Assembly: GCF_005869225.1 (NCBI RefSeq)
Contig: NZ_SWFP01000002.1
Coordinates: forward strand, 186,001-250,000
Source of the DNA: Dyadobacter bucti
Lineage (GTDB): Bacteria; Bacteroidota; Bacteroidia; Cytophagales; Spirosomataceae
DNA length: 64,000 nt
Reading direction: 5' to 3'
This document shows, one piece after another, positions 40,814-50,683 of this stretch. The notes beneath the pieces are model-generated. The model made no database searches. It saw only the letters and a program-made list of their open reading frames with translations, and had not been told where the DNA came from. The translations under genes were made by a program, and so were the position numbers. Positions within the stretch are counted from its first letter, which is position 1. Each line of letters opens with the position of its first letter.

Positions 40814-41882
40814 TGGGTAAATTGAAAAGCGCTTGTACCGTACGCCGTTTATCGACTTTATCGGTAGCTGTTTTTATAAAATGATCTGCAAAGTAAACAT
40901 GTTTTGGAGTTTCATAAGCCGAAAACTGCTTCCTTATTTCCATAAGCAAAGTTTCCCCGGTGATGCCGTACAGTGTTCCTTCAACAACCAGGATCAATTT
41001 TTGCCCCAATTTCTCGTCAGCCTCAAACCATGAAAAAAACGGGTTCAGCTGGTTTAACCTAAATAATACCTCAGCTATTGCGGCGTCCACTTTGTCCAGG
41101 ATGATTTTCACCCCGCCGGAATTGATCACATTATCGGCACGGCCAAGCCAGCTGAAAGTGTTTGGTGAGGTTATTTCAACAAGATCATTGGTCTGAATAA
41201 TTTCACCTTCAGTCATCGGCCCCGAAACATACAAACAACCTCTTTCATCCACGCCAAAATCGACGCCAGGTAACATTGTGTATCCATTCCCTTCCCCCTC
41301 GCAGCCGTTCATACGGCGCAATGCCACGTGGGAAACGGTCTCCGTCATGCCATAGCTTTGATAAACCGCTGCATTCAGGCCGGCAACTTTCCGTTCCAAT
41401 GCCACGCTCACGGGAGCTCCGCCCAAAAGTATTTTGTTGAAGTTGTCCACCTTCTCCTTTGTCTTTTCATTACTCAGAATTTCAAATAATTGCATTGGTA
41501 CGAGTGCTATGAAATCGAAGTTGTCGTCAAGACCACGGTCCGATAGCGGATTGGCAGAAGGTTCGACGATGGTAAGCTTCCAATCTAATTCCATTCCCCG
41601 CACCAGCATCATCAATCCAGCGATATAGGCCACGTTCAAACATACAAGTGCTTTGGTTCCTTCTCCAAGTTCCAGCGCCTTTCCGGTCATGGCCGCACTG
41701 CTGCTGAGCTGTTTTCTGGTCACAGAAATAGGTTTGGGTATGCCCGTCGACCCCGAAGTATGCAGCACAAACGAATCCTGACCGCCGAGCCAGGAAGCTA
41801 TAAAATCATACGCGCTGGCAAAATAAGGGTGCTCAGGACGCGGTTGGGAAGAAAAAATATTCTTGTTGGTAACCCAAATCAT
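40806..41882 (-). CDS. menE: O-succinylbenzoate-CoA ligase-like AMP-forming enzyme (short MenE)
   Basis: This encodes 358 residues. It has the AMP-binding P-loop LHTSGSTGIPKP near the N-terminus, the YQSYGMTETVSHVAL motif, and the hinge with GRADNVINSGGVKI. The C-terminal lysine region is TATDKVDKRRT. The family normally has 450-550 residues; this protein lacks about 100 N-terminal residues, as other short MenE proteins of Bacteroidota seem to. MenE makes o-succinylbenzoyl-CoA in menaquinone synthesis, and MenB, the next step, is encoded divergently 141 bases away. The gene name rests on that linkage. Confidence 0.82.
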   Translation of the reverse strand: MIWVTNKNIFSSQPRPEHPYFASAYDFIASWLGGQDSFVLHTSGSTGIPKPISVTRKQLSSSAAMTGKALELGEGTKALVCLNVAYIAGLMMLVRGMELDWKLTIVEPSANPLSDRGLDDNFDFIALVPMQLFEILSNEKTKEKVDNFNKILLGGAPVSVALERKVAGLNAAVYQSYGMTETVSHVALRRMNGCEGEGNGYTMLPGVDFGVDERGCLYVSGPMTEGEIIQTNDLVEITSPNTFSWLGRADNVINSGGVKIILDKVDAAIAEVLFRLNQLNPFFSWFEADEKLGQKLILVVEGTLYGITGETLLMEIRKQFSAYETPKHVYFADHFIKTATDKVDKRRTVQALFNLPNG

Positions 41883-41944
41883 GTGGTACGCAGCTGTGGA
41901 AAGTTATTCATTTGTTTTTGAATGAAACCCAAACAATCTGTAAT

Positions 41945-41962
41945 TTCGCAGATTCTTGCGAA
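41945..41962. promoter_or_regulatory. Inverted repeat in the menE-menB divergent gap
   Basis: TTCGCA-GATTCT-TGCGAA is a perfect 6-6-6 inverted repeat placed between the two divergent menaquinone genes. It may be an operator for both; no regulator is adjacent. Confidence 0.35.
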
Positions 41963-42023
41963 GTGGCTATTTCCTCTTTAATTACACTTTGCATCAGTCA
42001 TTCATTTAGATTTTCGATTTTTT

Positions 42024-42848
42024 ATGTCCAATTCAGTTCAATGGGAAACCATTAAAGAATACGAGGAAATTCTCTTTTTACTTCACGAAGGAATTGCAAA
42101 AATAAGCATTAATCGCCCGCATAAACACAACGCTTTCACCCCGCAAACGGTTACGGAAATGATCGACGCGATGCATATCTGCCGCGAAGATCCCAGGATC
42201 GATGTAATCATTCTGACGGGAGAAGGAGGAAAAGCTTTTTGCTCAGGCGGAGACCAGTCGGTGCGCGGCCATGGCGGCTATATCGGCGACGATCACGTTC
42301 CAAGGCTCAATGTGCTCGATCTCCAGCGGATGATACGTTCTATTCCTAAGGCTGTGATTGCCATGGTTGCCGGCTGGGCGATTGGCGGCGGGCATGTTCT
42401 ACACGTGATCTGCGACCTGTCGATCGCGGCCGAAAATGCGCGTTTCGGACAAACAGGGCCCAAAGTAGGCAGCTTTGACGGAGGCTTCGGTGCATCTTAC
42501 CTGGCACGGGTCGTAGGTCAGAAAAAAGCGCGTGAAATATGGTTTTTATGCGACCAGTACGATGCGCAGGAAGCATTGCAGATGGGGCTGGTCAATAAAG
42601 TTGTGCCTCTGGAAGATCTGGAAACTACAACTATTGAATGGTGTAAAAAAATCCAGGAAAAAAGTCCGCTTTCGATCCGTATGCTAAAAAGCTCCTTCAA
42701 TGCAGAGCTCGACGGCCAGGCGGGAATCCAGGAATTGGCTGGAAATGCCACGCTTTTATACTATTTGAGCGAAGAGGCGAAAGAAGGACAAACATCTTTT
42801 CTTGAAAAAAGGAAACCTGATTTCAGCAAATTCCCAAAATTCCCCTGA
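42024..42848 (+). CDS. menB: 1,4-dihydroxy-2-naphthoyl-CoA synthase
   Basis: This encodes 274 residues. It is a crotonase-fold enzyme that cyclises o-succinylbenzoyl-CoA to DHNA-CoA. The MenB signatures are [29 protein letters not shown] with the oxyanion glycines, and [16 protein letters not shown], which identifies MenB among crotonases. The C-terminus ends in the conserved RKPDFSKFP. It is divergent from menE, so a shared control region is likely. Menaquinone is the main respiratory quinone of this phylum. Confidence 0.94.
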   Translation: MSNSVQWETIKEYEEILFLLHEGIAKISINRPHKHNAFTPQTVTEMIDAMHICREDPRIDVIILTGEGGKAFCSGGDQSVRGHGGYIGDDHVPRLNVLDLQRMIRSIPKAVIAMVAGWAIGGGHVLHVICDLSIAAENARFGQTGPKVGSFDGGFGASYLARVVGQKKAREIWFLCDQYDAQEALQMGLVNKVVPLEDLETTTIEWCKKIQEKSPLSIRMLKSSFNAELDGQAGIQELAGNATLLYYLSEEAKEGQTSFLEKRKPDFSKFPKFP

Positions 42849-42908
42849 CGACTTTCGGTTTATCTAAAAATAAGTATTAAACAGTACCCATAATCACAAT
42901 ACAAACGG

Positions 42909-43331
42909 ATGAATCACTGGCTTGTAAAATCTGAACCTTTCAAATATTCGTGGGACCATTTGGTGAAGGAAAAAGAAGGTATGTGGGATGGAGTCCGCAA
43001 TTATCAGGCAAGGAACAACCTGATGGAAATGAAGGTCGATGACCTCGTTCTTTTTTACCACAGCAATGAGGGAAAGGAAGTGGTAGGCCTTGCGAAAGTA
43101 TCGAAGGAGCACTATCCCGATCCAACTACCAAAGAAAAAGCCGATGAAAAAGGATGGGTCGTGGTAAATCTGGTGCCGGTAGAGCATTTTCCGAAGCCGG
43201 TAACACTCGCTCAGATCAAAAGTGACGAACGGCTGAAAAATATGTCGCTCGTTCGTCTTTCAAGACTATCCGTCGTTCCGGTACGGCCGGAGGAGTTTGA
43301 TGTAATTCTCGCACTGGCCCATGAATCGTAA
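42909..43331 (+). CDS. EVE-domain protein
   Basis: This encodes 140 residues, all in one EVE domain (PUA-like fold): WLVKSEPFKYSWDHL at the start, GMWDGVRNYQARNNL, DLVLFYHSNEGKEVVGLAKV and the C-terminal SLVRLSRLSVVPV. EVE domains are thought to bind modified bases in DNA or RNA. It has the size of the stand-alone, widely conserved YbjQ-like EVE protein, not of the restriction-linked fusions. Its stop overlaps the next gene by 11 bases. Confidence 0.88.
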   Translation: MNHWLVKSEPFKYSWDHLVKEKEGMWDGVRNYQARNNLMEMKVDDLVLFYHSNEGKEVVGLAKVSKEHYPDPTTKEKADEKGWVVVNLVPVEHFPKPVTLAQIKSDERLKNMSLVRLSRLSVVPVRPEEFDVILALAHES

Positions 43332-44901
43332 CCTGCGTCTCTTATCGCGCATTGCCCGGCCTTTTTTATTGCTGGCCTTGTTTTCGTTCCCGGGTTTTTC
43401 ACAGGGGGTTAAAAGGATTGAACTGCCTTTGGCGGGAAATAACTCTGCATATCAGACAGTCCCGCTTGGAGAACAAGGTGTACTGCTGATTTCCAAACCT
43501 GACCGCGGGACTTTCAATGTTCAGAAATTCGATAGTAATCTTGACAGGATATGGTCCATCGACGGCCCTATCGAATCCAACCTGGATTATATCACTTCTT
43601 CTTATGACGGAAAAGCGGTTTTTCTGTTGTTCAGTAAGTACCGCAGCTCTTTGTATCAAATTGTGAAAGTGAACATCGGACCTGGTTTCGTCGAAACTTT
43701 TATCATCAATACCCTCGACCGGTTCGAAATAACTGACTTTAAAACGCTTGGTTATTCGGTTTTCATGGCGGGAATGGTGCGTAATGAGCCGGTGCTTATT
43801 TATACCCAGCTTACTACTTCCCAAACCAAGGTGTTGCCGTCTGCCATTAAAGGTTCGAACGCGATCCAGACCGTAGAAGTAGATACCGCAAATCATTTGG
43901 TAAATGTGTGTTTTGCTGTCAAAAAAGGCCGCCAGACGCAGATTGTAGCGCGGTCTTACGAAGAAACGGGCGAACTTTATACCCAGGTCAGCGTAACACC
44001 CGAAGATGAATATTCGCTCCTCAGCGGCAGACTCCAGGTACTGAATGATTCCGTCAGAATTGTGATCGGTACTTATGGTTACAGGAATATGCAGAGCAGC
44101 AGTAACGCGGCATCACAGGGACTTTACATCAGCAAGATCGTCAATGATGAGCCCGTGTTTACGCGGTACCACAGTTTTACCGATTTTCACAACTTCTTCA
44201 ATTTCATGAATGAACGCCAGCAGGAGAAAATGGAAAGGCGGATCAGGAAAAAGAAAGAAAGCGGCGACGACCTCAAACTGAACTACCGTTTGCTGGTACA
44301 CGACATCGTGCCCAGAAACAATAACTTTCTGCTTGTAGCAGAAGTATTTTATCCCGAATACCGCTATCAAAACCCTAATATGATGGGTGGACTGGGTTAT
44401 GGGGGATTAATGGGTTATCCTTTCGGAATGGGACTCTACAACCCTTATTTGTGGAACCCGATGTACGGCGGACGCGGGTACAATCAGCAGGTATTTGACG
44501 GATTTACGTACACGCACGCAGTGATTGCCGACGTAGACCAAAACGGTAAGCTATTATGGGACAACAGCATCAGTTTTGATAACGTAAAAAGTATGGAACT
44601 GAGAGAGAAGATCAAGGTACAGAATCTCTCAAACGGAAATTCCAAGCTGGTGTACAGCCATAATGGTTCTATCCGAAGCAAAATCATCAAAGGGGACAAA
44701 GTTGTGGACAGCGACCGCGTAATCCCGAATGAAACAAATATTGACGGCGACAAAGTAAGAAAAACCAGCACAGACGACATTGATTACTGGTATGGCAACT
44801 TTTACCTGGCCTGGGGCGAACAACGCATTATCAATGCCGCAGGAGATCCGCAAACCCGGGGCAGGCGAAATGTGTTTTATTTAAGCAAAATTGCTTTTTA
44901 G
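43321..44901 (+). CDS. Secreted hypothetical protein with Gly/Tyr-rich insert
   Basis: This encodes 526 residues with a signal peptide (FLLLALFSFPGFSQ). The mature part is beta-rich with repeats of the kind VFLLFSKYRSSLYQIVKV and IVARSYEETGELYTQV, giving a propeller-like impression. At about residues 355-395 there is a low-complexity Gly/Tyr/Met/Pro insert (MMGGLGYGGLMGYPFGMGLY). A charged helical segment (ERQQEKMERRIRKKK) precedes it. No family recognised. Its start lies inside the end of the EVE gene, so translation may be coupled although the two products work in different compartments. Confidence 0.75.
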   Translation: MNRNLRLLSRIARPFLLLALFSFPGFSQGVKRIELPLAGNNSAYQTVPLGEQGVLLISKPDRGTFNVQKFDSNLDRIWSIDGPIESNLDYITSSYDGKAVFLLFSKYRSSLYQIVKVNIGPGFVETFIINTLDRFEITDFKTLGYSVFMAGMVRNEPVLIYTQLTTSQTKVLPSAIKGSNAIQTVEVDTANHLVNVCFAVKKGRQTQIVARSYEETGELYTQVSVTPEDEYSLLSGRLQVLNDSVRIVIGTYGYRNMQSSSNAASQGLYISKIVNDEPVFTRYHSFTDFHNFFNFMNERQQEKMERRIRKKKESGDDLKLNYRLLVHDIVPRNNNFLLVAEVFYPEYRYQNPNMMGGLGYGGLMGYPFGMGLYNPYLWNPMYGGRGYNQQVFDGFTYTHAVIADVDQNGKLLWDNSISFDNVKSMELREKIKVQNLSNGNSKLVYSHNGSIRSKIIKGDKVVDSDRVIPNETNIDGDKVRKTSTDDIDYWYGNFYLAWGEQRIINAAGDPQTRGRRNVFYLSKIAF

Positions 44902-44913
44902 GCGATCGTCCGT

Positions 44914-45044
44914 CGGCTGACAGCTTTCCGCTATTTGATGTTCTGACGACAAACTGACAAACTCGCCTGATTAACCCACAAAATCCGTTAACATTCAACT
45001 AAGTATCAAAAAAAACCGAAAGCTGACAGCAGAAAGCCGACCGC
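44914..45044. repeat. Imperfect inverted repeat around CTGACAGC
   Basis: GGCTGACAGCTTTCCGC (44915-44931) and CCGAAAGCTGACAGC plus AGAAAGCCGACCG (45016-45043) are imperfect inverted copies at the two ends of the 162-base gap. It looks like a REP-type element; nothing else is seen in the gap. Confidence 0.45.
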
Positions 45045-45063
45045 CAAACTAAACACCACGACA

Positions 45064-45951
45064 TTGATTCTTCTTTCACCAGACCAACATACAGATTACC
45101 AACTCATTGACACCGGAGGTTTCGAAAAGCTCGAAAGATTCGGCCCGTATATTCTCTCACGCCCGGAGCCCCAGGCAATCTGGGACAAATCTCTGTCTGA
45201 ACAGGAATGGGACAAACAGTCCAATGCTGTTTTCAAAAGGGATAAAAATTCCCAGGAAAAGGGCCAATGGGTTTCCAAAGCCGGCATGCCGGAAAGATGG
45301 GTTTTTCAATACAGGACGCAGGCGCTGCACTTACGCGCCAAACTTGCCTTGTCCTCGTTTAAACACGTTGGTGTTTTTCCCGAACAAGCCACGAACTGGG
45401 ACTACATTACCCGAAAACTAAAACAAATCCCCGAAGAAAAGCCCTCTGTCCTTAATTTGTTTGCCTACACCGGCATTGCGTCCCTGGCAGCCAAAGCCGC
45501 CGGGGCTGACGTAACCCATGTAGATTCTGTAAAACAGGTAATCAGCTGGTCGAGAGAAAATATGGAGCTCAGCAGCCTTGATAACATCCGTTGGGTTGTG
45601 GAAGATGCGCTCAAATTCGTTCAGCGGGAAGTACGTCGCGGAAACCAGTACAACGGCATCATTCTGGATCCTCCTGCATATGGTCGCGGGCCGGATGGTG
45701 AAAAATGGCTCCTGGAAGAAAATCTTAATGAAATATTGAGACTTTGTGCCCAGCTTTTGAAAAAGGAAAACTACTTTTTTATCATCAATCTGTACTCCCT
45801 CGGCTTTTCGGCGCTCATAGTCGAAAACCTGATCAAGGCACATTTTGGAGATCAGAAGCACCACGAGTTCGGTGAGCTTTTTATTCCAGATTCTTTTGGC
45901 AAAAACCTGCCGCTTGGGGTTTTTTCCCGATTTTCGGATCAAAATGTTTAA
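45064..45951 (+). CDS. Class I SAM-dependent methyltransferase, RlmI-like
   Basis: This encodes 295 residues. After an N-terminal region (FEKLERFGPYILSRPEPQAIW), the SAM fold starts with LNLFAYTGIASLAAKAAG and has ILDPPAYGRGPDGE as motif IV. The DPPAYGRG motif is that of the RlmI/YccW-type 23S rRNA cytosine-5 or related RNA methyltransferases. The PUA domain of RlmI is not clear at the N-terminus. The start codon is TTG; no in-frame ATG is suitably placed, and the first coding residues (LLSPDQHTDYQLIDTGGFEK) look family-like. Confidence 0.82.
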   Translation: MILLSPDQHTDYQLIDTGGFEKLERFGPYILSRPEPQAIWDKSLSEQEWDKQSNAVFKRDKNSQEKGQWVSKAGMPERWVFQYRTQALHLRAKLALSSFKHVGVFPEQATNWDYITRKLKQIPEEKPSVLNLFAYTGIASLAAKAAGADVTHVDSVKQVISWSRENMELSSLDNIRWVVEDALKFVQREVRRGNQYNGIILDPPAYGRGPDGEKWLLEENLNEILRLCAQLLKKENYFFIINLYSLGFSALIVENLIKAHFGDQKHHEFGELFIPDSFGKNLPLGVFSRFSDQNV

Positions 45952-46018
45952 AATACGTTTAGTTTATCCAATTTTGTATTGTAGCCGGAGCATATCTAAA
46001 ATGGCCCCGGCTGGTTAC

Positions 46019-47218
46019 ATGAAGCAAACACCTGAAAAATACTTTTTCATACTTTTCCTGGCCGCCCTGACCGGGCTCTTACAGTCATGCCAGAGTGACG
46101 CAAGGAATGCCACCCGCATACCGCCGGTAATTAAAAAGTCACGGGAACAATGGCAAAAAGATGCTATGCTTCATCTCACCGACCTCATCAACCGTGGCGT
46201 CGATTCAGATGTAAATTATTTCAAAAGGGCACGTATTTACTTGGAAAGGGAACAATATCCTCAGGCCCTGGACGATATCAACGAGTCAATTTATGAGCAG
46301 GATAATGTCAGCGAATATTTTCTTCTTCGCGGCAAGGTAAACCGGGAACTCGGTAAAATAGACGATGCACTTGAAGATGCCCAGCGTGCGGAAGCCTTGC
46401 AGCAGAGCAGCCCGGAACTCTATATCCTGCTGGCAGATATCCTTCAGGCCAAAAACCGTTTTAATGAAGCTGCCAGTTATCTCAACCAGGCTCTCAAAAT
46501 GGCTCCCTATGATGCTTCTGCCTATTATGTAAAAGGGATTTTACAAGCCAGGCAAGGCGATTCCCTCGCAGCACTATCCAGCCTTAATTTTGCGATAAAT
46601 GCCAATCCAAGACTTTTGAGGGCTTATGAACAAAGTACAGTTATCAACCGTAAGCTTAAAAATCTTGATCGCGCCCTATTTATCAATTCCAGCGCTATCA
46701 AAAGATTTCCCGATATCGCAAATCTTTATTTTCAGCAGGGTGAGATTTTTGTGGCGCTGGCAAAACCGGATACGGCAATCACAAGCTATCAGAAAGCGGC
46801 TCAAATTAATCCGTCTTACGAGGAAGCCCTTTTTCAGATAGCCGATCTGGGCATACGCCTGACCAAATATCAACAGGCAATCCCTGCTTTGGAAAAGCTG
46901 ATGAAAATCCGCCGCAATTCGAAGCAAATCAACAATATGATGGGTTTTTGCTATGAAAAAACTGGCGACTACCCCAGGGCTAAAGAATATTACGGGACAG
47001 CACTCGCACTCAGCCCTGGCGATCAGGACGCCCGATATGGTCTGTACAGGATCAGGCAAAGAGAAACGGCCAGCCTCTATTCCAACTACAATACAGACCA
47101 GGGCGATGAAACGGACAGCAGGCTTCTCGACACTACCCGGGTCCGAATCAGCCCCATCCAGCCAAGGGGAACCACAAATATCCGGGTGGATTCTGCGCGA
47201 AAAGCTAAAATTCAATAG
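46019..47218 (+). CDS. TPR-repeat lipoprotein
   Basis: This encodes 399 residues from the ATG at 46019, with a lipoprotein signal (FFILFLAALTGLLQSC) and the lipobox LLQSC. Starts further upstream would bury the signal peptide and overlap the methyltransferase. From about residue 75 there are roughly eight tetratricopeptide repeats (such as YPQALDDINESIYEQ, FNEAASYLNQALKMAPYD, PDTAITSYQKAAQINPSY). The C-terminus is Pro/Arg-rich. Such proteins act as periplasmic assembly scaffolds; the partner is unknown. Confidence 0.85.
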   Translation: MKQTPEKYFFILFLAALTGLLQSCQSDARNATRIPPVIKKSREQWQKDAMLHLTDLINRGVDSDVNYFKRARIYLEREQYPQALDDINESIYEQDNVSEYFLLRGKVNRELGKIDDALEDAQRAEALQQSSPELYILLADILQAKNRFNEAASYLNQALKMAPYDASAYYVKGILQARQGDSLAALSSLNFAINANPRLLRAYEQSTVINRKLKNLDRALFINSSAIKRFPDIANLYFQQGEIFVALAKPDTAITSYQKAAQINPSYEEALFQIADLGIRLTKYQQAIPALEKLMKIRRNSKQINNMMGFCYEKTGDYPRAKEYYGTALALSPGDQDARYGLYRIRQRETASLYSNYNTDQGDETDSRLLDTTRVRISPIQPRGTTNIRVDSARKAKIQ

Positions 47219-47276
47219 CTTTGTAGCTAGCCATCTTCGAATAAGGCACTAATAACGATCATAGAATATTTTTTGA

Positions 47277-49220
47277 ATGGAAGACGAGTCTCAAGTAAAA
47301 ATTACCCTGCCCGATGGTAGTGAACGATTCTATCCAAAAGGAATCACTGCCCTTGGTATCGCGCTTAGCATCAGTGAAGGGCTTGCACGCAATGTGATAG
47401 CCGCCAAAGTAAACAATGAAATCTGGGATCCTACCCGCGAAATAACGACGGATTCGCTGGTAAAACTGCTTACCTGGAATGATGACGATGGAAAAGCAAC
47501 CTTCTGGCATTCCTCTGCCCACTTGCTGGCGGAGGCGTTGGAAGCGCTGTATCCGGGCGTGAAATTTGGTACGGGGCCTGCTTTGGAAAAGGGCTTTTAC
47601 TATGATGTTGATTTGGGCGACAAATCCCTGTCACAGGACGACTTTCCAAAAATAGAGGCGAAAATGCTGGAATTGGCCCGCCAGAAAAACGAATACGTTA
47701 GAAAACCGATTAGCAAGGCCGAGGCGATTGAGTTCTTTACCCAAAAAGGGGACGAATATAAACTGGAACTCATCGATGGCCTGGAAGACGGATCTATTAC
47801 TTTATACGAACAAGGTGGTTTTACAGACTTGTGCCGCGGCCCGCATATTCCCAATACCGGGTTTATCAAAGCCGTTAAACTGACCAACATCGGTGGCGCA
47901 TACTGGCGGAACAAGCAGGAAAACAAAATGCTCACCCGCATCTATGGTATTACTTTTCCAAAACAAAAAGAGCTGGAAGAGTATGTGACGTTGATGGAGG
48001 AAGCAAAAAAACGCGACCACCGCAGGTTAGGGAAGGAACTTGAATTGTTCGCTTTTTCTGAAAAGGTAGGACAGGGATTGCCACTCTGGCTGCCAAAGGG
48101 CGCAATGCTCCGTGAAAGGCTTCAATCTTTCCTTAGCAAGGCACAGTCACGTGCAGGTTATCTTCCTGTGATTACCCCCAACATTGGAAGCAAGGAATTG
48201 TATGTAACTTCGGGGCACTGGGAAAAATACGGAAAAGACTCTTTTCAGCCTATTAAAACCCCGAATCCGGGAGAAGAATATCTGCTGAAACCGATGAACT
48301 GCCCGCACCATTGCGAGATTTATAAAACCTCTCCCCGCTCCTATAAAGACCTGCCTTTGCGGTTTTCGGAGTTCGGAACAGTTTACCGGTATGAGCAAAG
48401 CGGCGAGCTGCACGGCCTGACACGTGTGCGTGGCTTTACGCAGGACGATGCGCACATTTTCTGCCGTCCCGATCAGGTGAAGGAAGAATTTATCCGCGTG
48501 ATCGACCTGGTATTATATGTCTTCAAATCGCTTGGATTCGAGGATTACAGCGCGCAAATATCACTGCGCGACCCTAATGACAAAGTGAAGTATATCGGAA
48601 AAGACGAAGATTGGGAACGCGCTGAAAATGCGATTATCGAAGCAGCTGCGGAGCGTGGCCTGAATACCGTGACCGAACTGGGTGAGGCAGCGTTTTACGG
48701 CCCTAAACTTGACTTTATGGTGCGTGATGCTTTGGGCAGAAAATGGCAGCTGGGTACAATTCAGGTGGATTACCAGATGCCGAAACGTTTCGGTCTGGAA
48801 TATACCGGCTCTGACAATCAGAAGCATCTGCCGGTGATGATCCACCGTGCGCCTTTCGGGTCGATGGAAAGGTTCATCGCTATTTTGATCGAAAACACTG
48901 CCGGACAGTTTCCATTATGGCTCTCTCCGGACCAGATTGCAATCTTACCGATTTCCGAAAAATTTGCAGACTATGCTGAAGACGTATTCTTCCAGTTACA
49001 GGATCACGACATCAGAGGTTTTGTAGATCACCGCGACGAAAAAATCGGAAGAAAAATCCGTGATGCAGAAGTTACCAAGGTACCGTTTATGTTAATTGTA
49101 GGTGAAAAAGAAATGGCAGAAGGCAAATTGTCAGTGCGCAGAAAAGGCGAAGGTGACCTGGGAAGTATGACTGTTGAAGAATTTACGAGCTTTTTTAAGA
49201 AAGAAGCCAGTATTATTTGA
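47277..49220 (+). CDS. thrS: Threonyl-tRNA synthetase
   Basis: This encodes 647 residues. The domains are TGS (about 1-65), the editing domain with [11 protein letters not shown], the class II core with motif 2 ([15 protein letters not shown] then [14 protein letters not shown]) and motif 3 ([16 protein letters not shown]), and a C-terminal anticodon-binding domain. Zinc ligands lie in the CPHHCEIYK stretch. It charges tRNA-Thr. It leads the conserved thrS-infC-rpmI-rplT cluster. Confidence 0.96.
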   Translation: MEDESQVKITLPDGSERFYPKGITALGIALSISEGLARNVIAAKVNNEIWDPTREITTDSLVKLLTWNDDDGKATFWHSSAHLLAEALEALYPGVKFGTGPALEKGFYYDVDLGDKSLSQDDFPKIEAKMLELARQKNEYVRKPISKAEAIEFFTQKGDEYKLELIDGLEDGSITLYEQGGFTDLCRGPHIPNTGFIKAVKLTNIGGAYWRNKQENKMLTRIYGITFPKQKELEEYVTLMEEAKKRDHRRLGKELELFAFSEKVGQGLPLWLPKGAMLRERLQSFLSKAQSRAGYLPVITPNIGSKELYVTSGHWEKYGKDSFQPIKTPNPGEEYLLKPMNCPHHCEIYKTSPRSYKDLPLRFSEFGTVYRYEQSGELHGLTRVRGFTQDDAHIFCRPDQVKEEFIRVIDLVLYVFKSLGFEDYSAQISLRDPNDKVKYIGKDEDWERAENAIIEAAAERGLNTVTELGEAAFYGPKLDFMVRDALGRKWQLGTIQVDYQMPKRFGLEYTGSDNQKHLPVMIHRAPFGSMERFIAILIENTAGQFPLWLSPDQIAILPISEKFADYAEDVFFQLQDHDIRGFVDHRDEKIGRKIRDAEVTKVPFMLIVGEKEMAEGKLSVRRKGEGDLGSMTVEEFTSFFKKEASII

Positions 49221-49261
49221 TCTTTTTACAACTTTTTACTATTATTCCAGCAACAAGGCAC

Positions 49262-49269
49262 TATTTTTG
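49262..49269 (+). promoter_or_regulatory. -7 element, TATTTTTG, before infC
   Basis: An exact TAnnTTTG match lies in the 113-base thrS-infC gap, 64 bases before the infC ATG. A good -33 box was not found. An internal promoter ahead of infC would allow it to be expressed apart from thrS. Confidence 0.35.
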
Positions 49270-49333
49270 TCACAACAATGTTAACTTTTTTGATTTTCAC
49301 CAAAAACCCAAAAAAACACCAATCCCAAGTTAT

Positions 49334-49888
49334 ATGGCATTAAGACCCCCAAGTGGAAGGTTAAGAGTTCCTGAAGAACCTTATAAAATTAACGAACGAA
49401 TTACAGCAAAAGAAGTACGTCTGGTTGGAGAAAACATAGAGCCAGGCATAGTTGATATCAATACCGCACGCGCTATGGCCAAGGCACAAAGCCTTGATCT
49501 TGTTGAAATTGCCCCTACGGCAGTTCCTCCTGTTTGTAAAGTAGTGGATTATTCAAAATTCAAATACGAACAGAAAAAAAAGCAGAAAGAGATTAAGGCC
49601 AAAGCCCAGAAAGTGGTGATTAAAGAGATCAGATTCGGCCCTAATACGGATGACCATGATTTCGATTTTAAGTTGAAGCATGCCATCAACTTCCTTAAAG
49701 AAGGCTCGAAAGTGAAAGCTTATGTTCATTTTGTGGGCCGCACGATCGTCTTTAAAGAAAGGGGTGTGAATTTGCTCAAGAAGTTCTCGGAAGCACTTTC
49801 CGACTATGGGAAGCTTGAAATGGAACCGAAACTCGAGGGAAAAAGGATGACTATTATACTGGCCCCTGCACCTGCTAAAAGTAAATAA
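49334..49888 (+). CDS. infC: Translation initiation factor IF-3
   Basis: This encodes 184 residues from the ATG at 49334 ([12 protein letters not shown]). A longer frame to 49217 reads as noise and overlaps the thrS stop. The N-domain contains [26 protein letters not shown], the linker and C-domain [25 protein letters not shown] and KMTIILAP-like [10 protein letters not shown]-3 controls start-codon choice on the 30S subunit. The start is ATG rather than the AUU used by E. coli infC for autoregulation. It follows thrS, as in many bacteria. Confidence 0.93.
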   Translation: MALRPPSGRLRVPEEPYKINERITAKEVRLVGENIEPGIVDINTARAMAKAQSLDLVEIAPTAVPPVCKVVDYSKFKYEQKKKQKEIKAKAQKVVIKEIRFGPNTDDHDFDFKLKHAINFLKEGSKVKAYVHFVGRTIVFKERGVNLLKKFSEALSDYGKLEMEPKLEGKRMTIILAPAPAKSK

Positions 49889-49894
49889 TACTCG

Positions 49895-49912
49895 GCCTTT
49901 CACTTGAAAGGC
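49895..49912 (+). other. Small hairpin after infC
   Basis: GCCTTTC/GAAAGGC with an ACTT loop lies 6 bases past the infC stop. It is followed by a stronger hairpin with a T-tract, so it may be part of the 3' processing or leader structure. Confidence 0.4.
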
Positions 49913-49931
49913 TGTTTAATACATACATGTG

Positions 49932-49972
49932 ATCGCGTTTTTGGCAAATGCCGGAGACGCGATTTTCTTTTT
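49932..49972 (+). terminator. Terminator or attenuator between infC and rpmI
   Basis: ATCGCGT (49932-49938) and ACGCGAT (49957-49963) form a stem with a second GGC/GCC helix inside; TTTTCTTTTT follows at once. A -7 element for the next gene lies directly after. It can stop the thrS-infC transcript or act as a controllable attenuator for rpmI-rplT. Confidence 0.65.
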
Positions 49973-49986
49973 AGAAACATTATGGC

Positions 49987-49994
49987 TAATTTTG
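49987..49994 (+). promoter_or_regulatory. -7 element, TAATTTTG, before rpmI
   Basis: An exact TAnnTTTG match lies 15 bases past the infC terminator and 41 bases before the rpmI ATG. No clear -33 TTTG is seen. It suggests that rpmI-rplT has its own promoter. Confidence 0.5.
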
Positions 49995-50034
49995 CGCGCT
50001 GTTTTATATTTTATCAACTATTATTTTTTGAATT

Positions 50035-50229
50035 ATGCCTAAAATGAAAACAAACTCTGGTGCTAAAAAGCGTTTTTCGCTTACCGGCACCGGAAAAATC
50101 AAACGCAAACATGCTTTTCACAGCCACATCCTGACCAAAAAATCAAATAAGCGTAAACGCGGTTTGGTTAAGACTGGTCTGATCGATGTTTCTAACGAAA
50201 AGCAAGTTCTGGCAATGTTGGGAAAATAA
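50035..50229 (+). CDS. rpmI: 50S ribosomal protein L35
   Basis: This encodes 64 residues, strongly basic. [20 protein letters not shown] is the standard L35 opening, followed by [18 protein letters not shown]35 is a small protein of the large ribosomal subunit. rplT follows 103 bases later, the normal order. Confidence 0.96.
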   Translation: MPKMKTNSGAKKRFSLTGTGKIKRKHAFHSHILTKKSNKRKRGLVKTGLIDVSNEKQVLAMLGK

Positions 50230-50332
50230 TCCCTTCAACCAATTATTACAATACCATTCTGGTTTTTTGTTCAACCCGATGGAAGGCATTTAAAGTCTCA
50301 ACAGAGCGCCGACTATCAAAAACAGTTAGATT

Positions 50333-50677
50333 ATGCCACGTTCAGTGAACCACGTTGCGTCGCGTGCAAGACGTAAAAAAGTATTAAAATTGGCGAAAGG
50401 CTATTTCGGCCGTCGCAAGAATGTATGGACAGTTGCTAAAAACGCAGTAGAACGCGGTTTGGCTTATGCGTACAAAGGACGTAAACAAAAGAAACGTAAT
50501 TTCCGCGCATTGTGGATCCAACGGATCAATGCCGGTGCAAGGGAACACGGATTATCTTATTCAGCGCTTATCGGTAAGTTAAGTGCAAAAGGCATTGAGC
50601 TGAATCGGAAAGTTCTCGCTGACCTGGCGATGAATCACCCGGATGCTTTCAAAGCAATCGTTGATCAGGTAAAATAA
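50333..50677 (+). CDS. rplT: 50S ribosomal protein L20
   Basis: This encodes 114 residues, basic, with [30 protein letters not shown], the L20 N-terminal arm (given here in pieces: [16 protein letters not shown] and GYFGRRKN), and the C-terminal [18 protein letters not shown]20 is an assembly protein of the large subunit and in several bacteria represses its own operon by binding mRNA. The long rpmI-rplT gap (103 bases) could hold such a site. A strong terminator follows. Confidence 0.96.
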   Translation: MPRSVNHVASRARRKKVLKLAKGYFGRRKNVWTVAKNAVERGLAYAYKGRKQKKRNFRALWIQRINAGAREHGLSYSALIGKLSAKGIELNRKVLADLAMNHPDAFKAIVDQVK

Positions 50678-50683
50678 AACAGC

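Noticed and set aside
49217..49333. N-terminal extension of infC
   Set aside because: The extra 39 residues are unlike IF-3 and overlap the thrS stop; ATG at 49334 fits the family.
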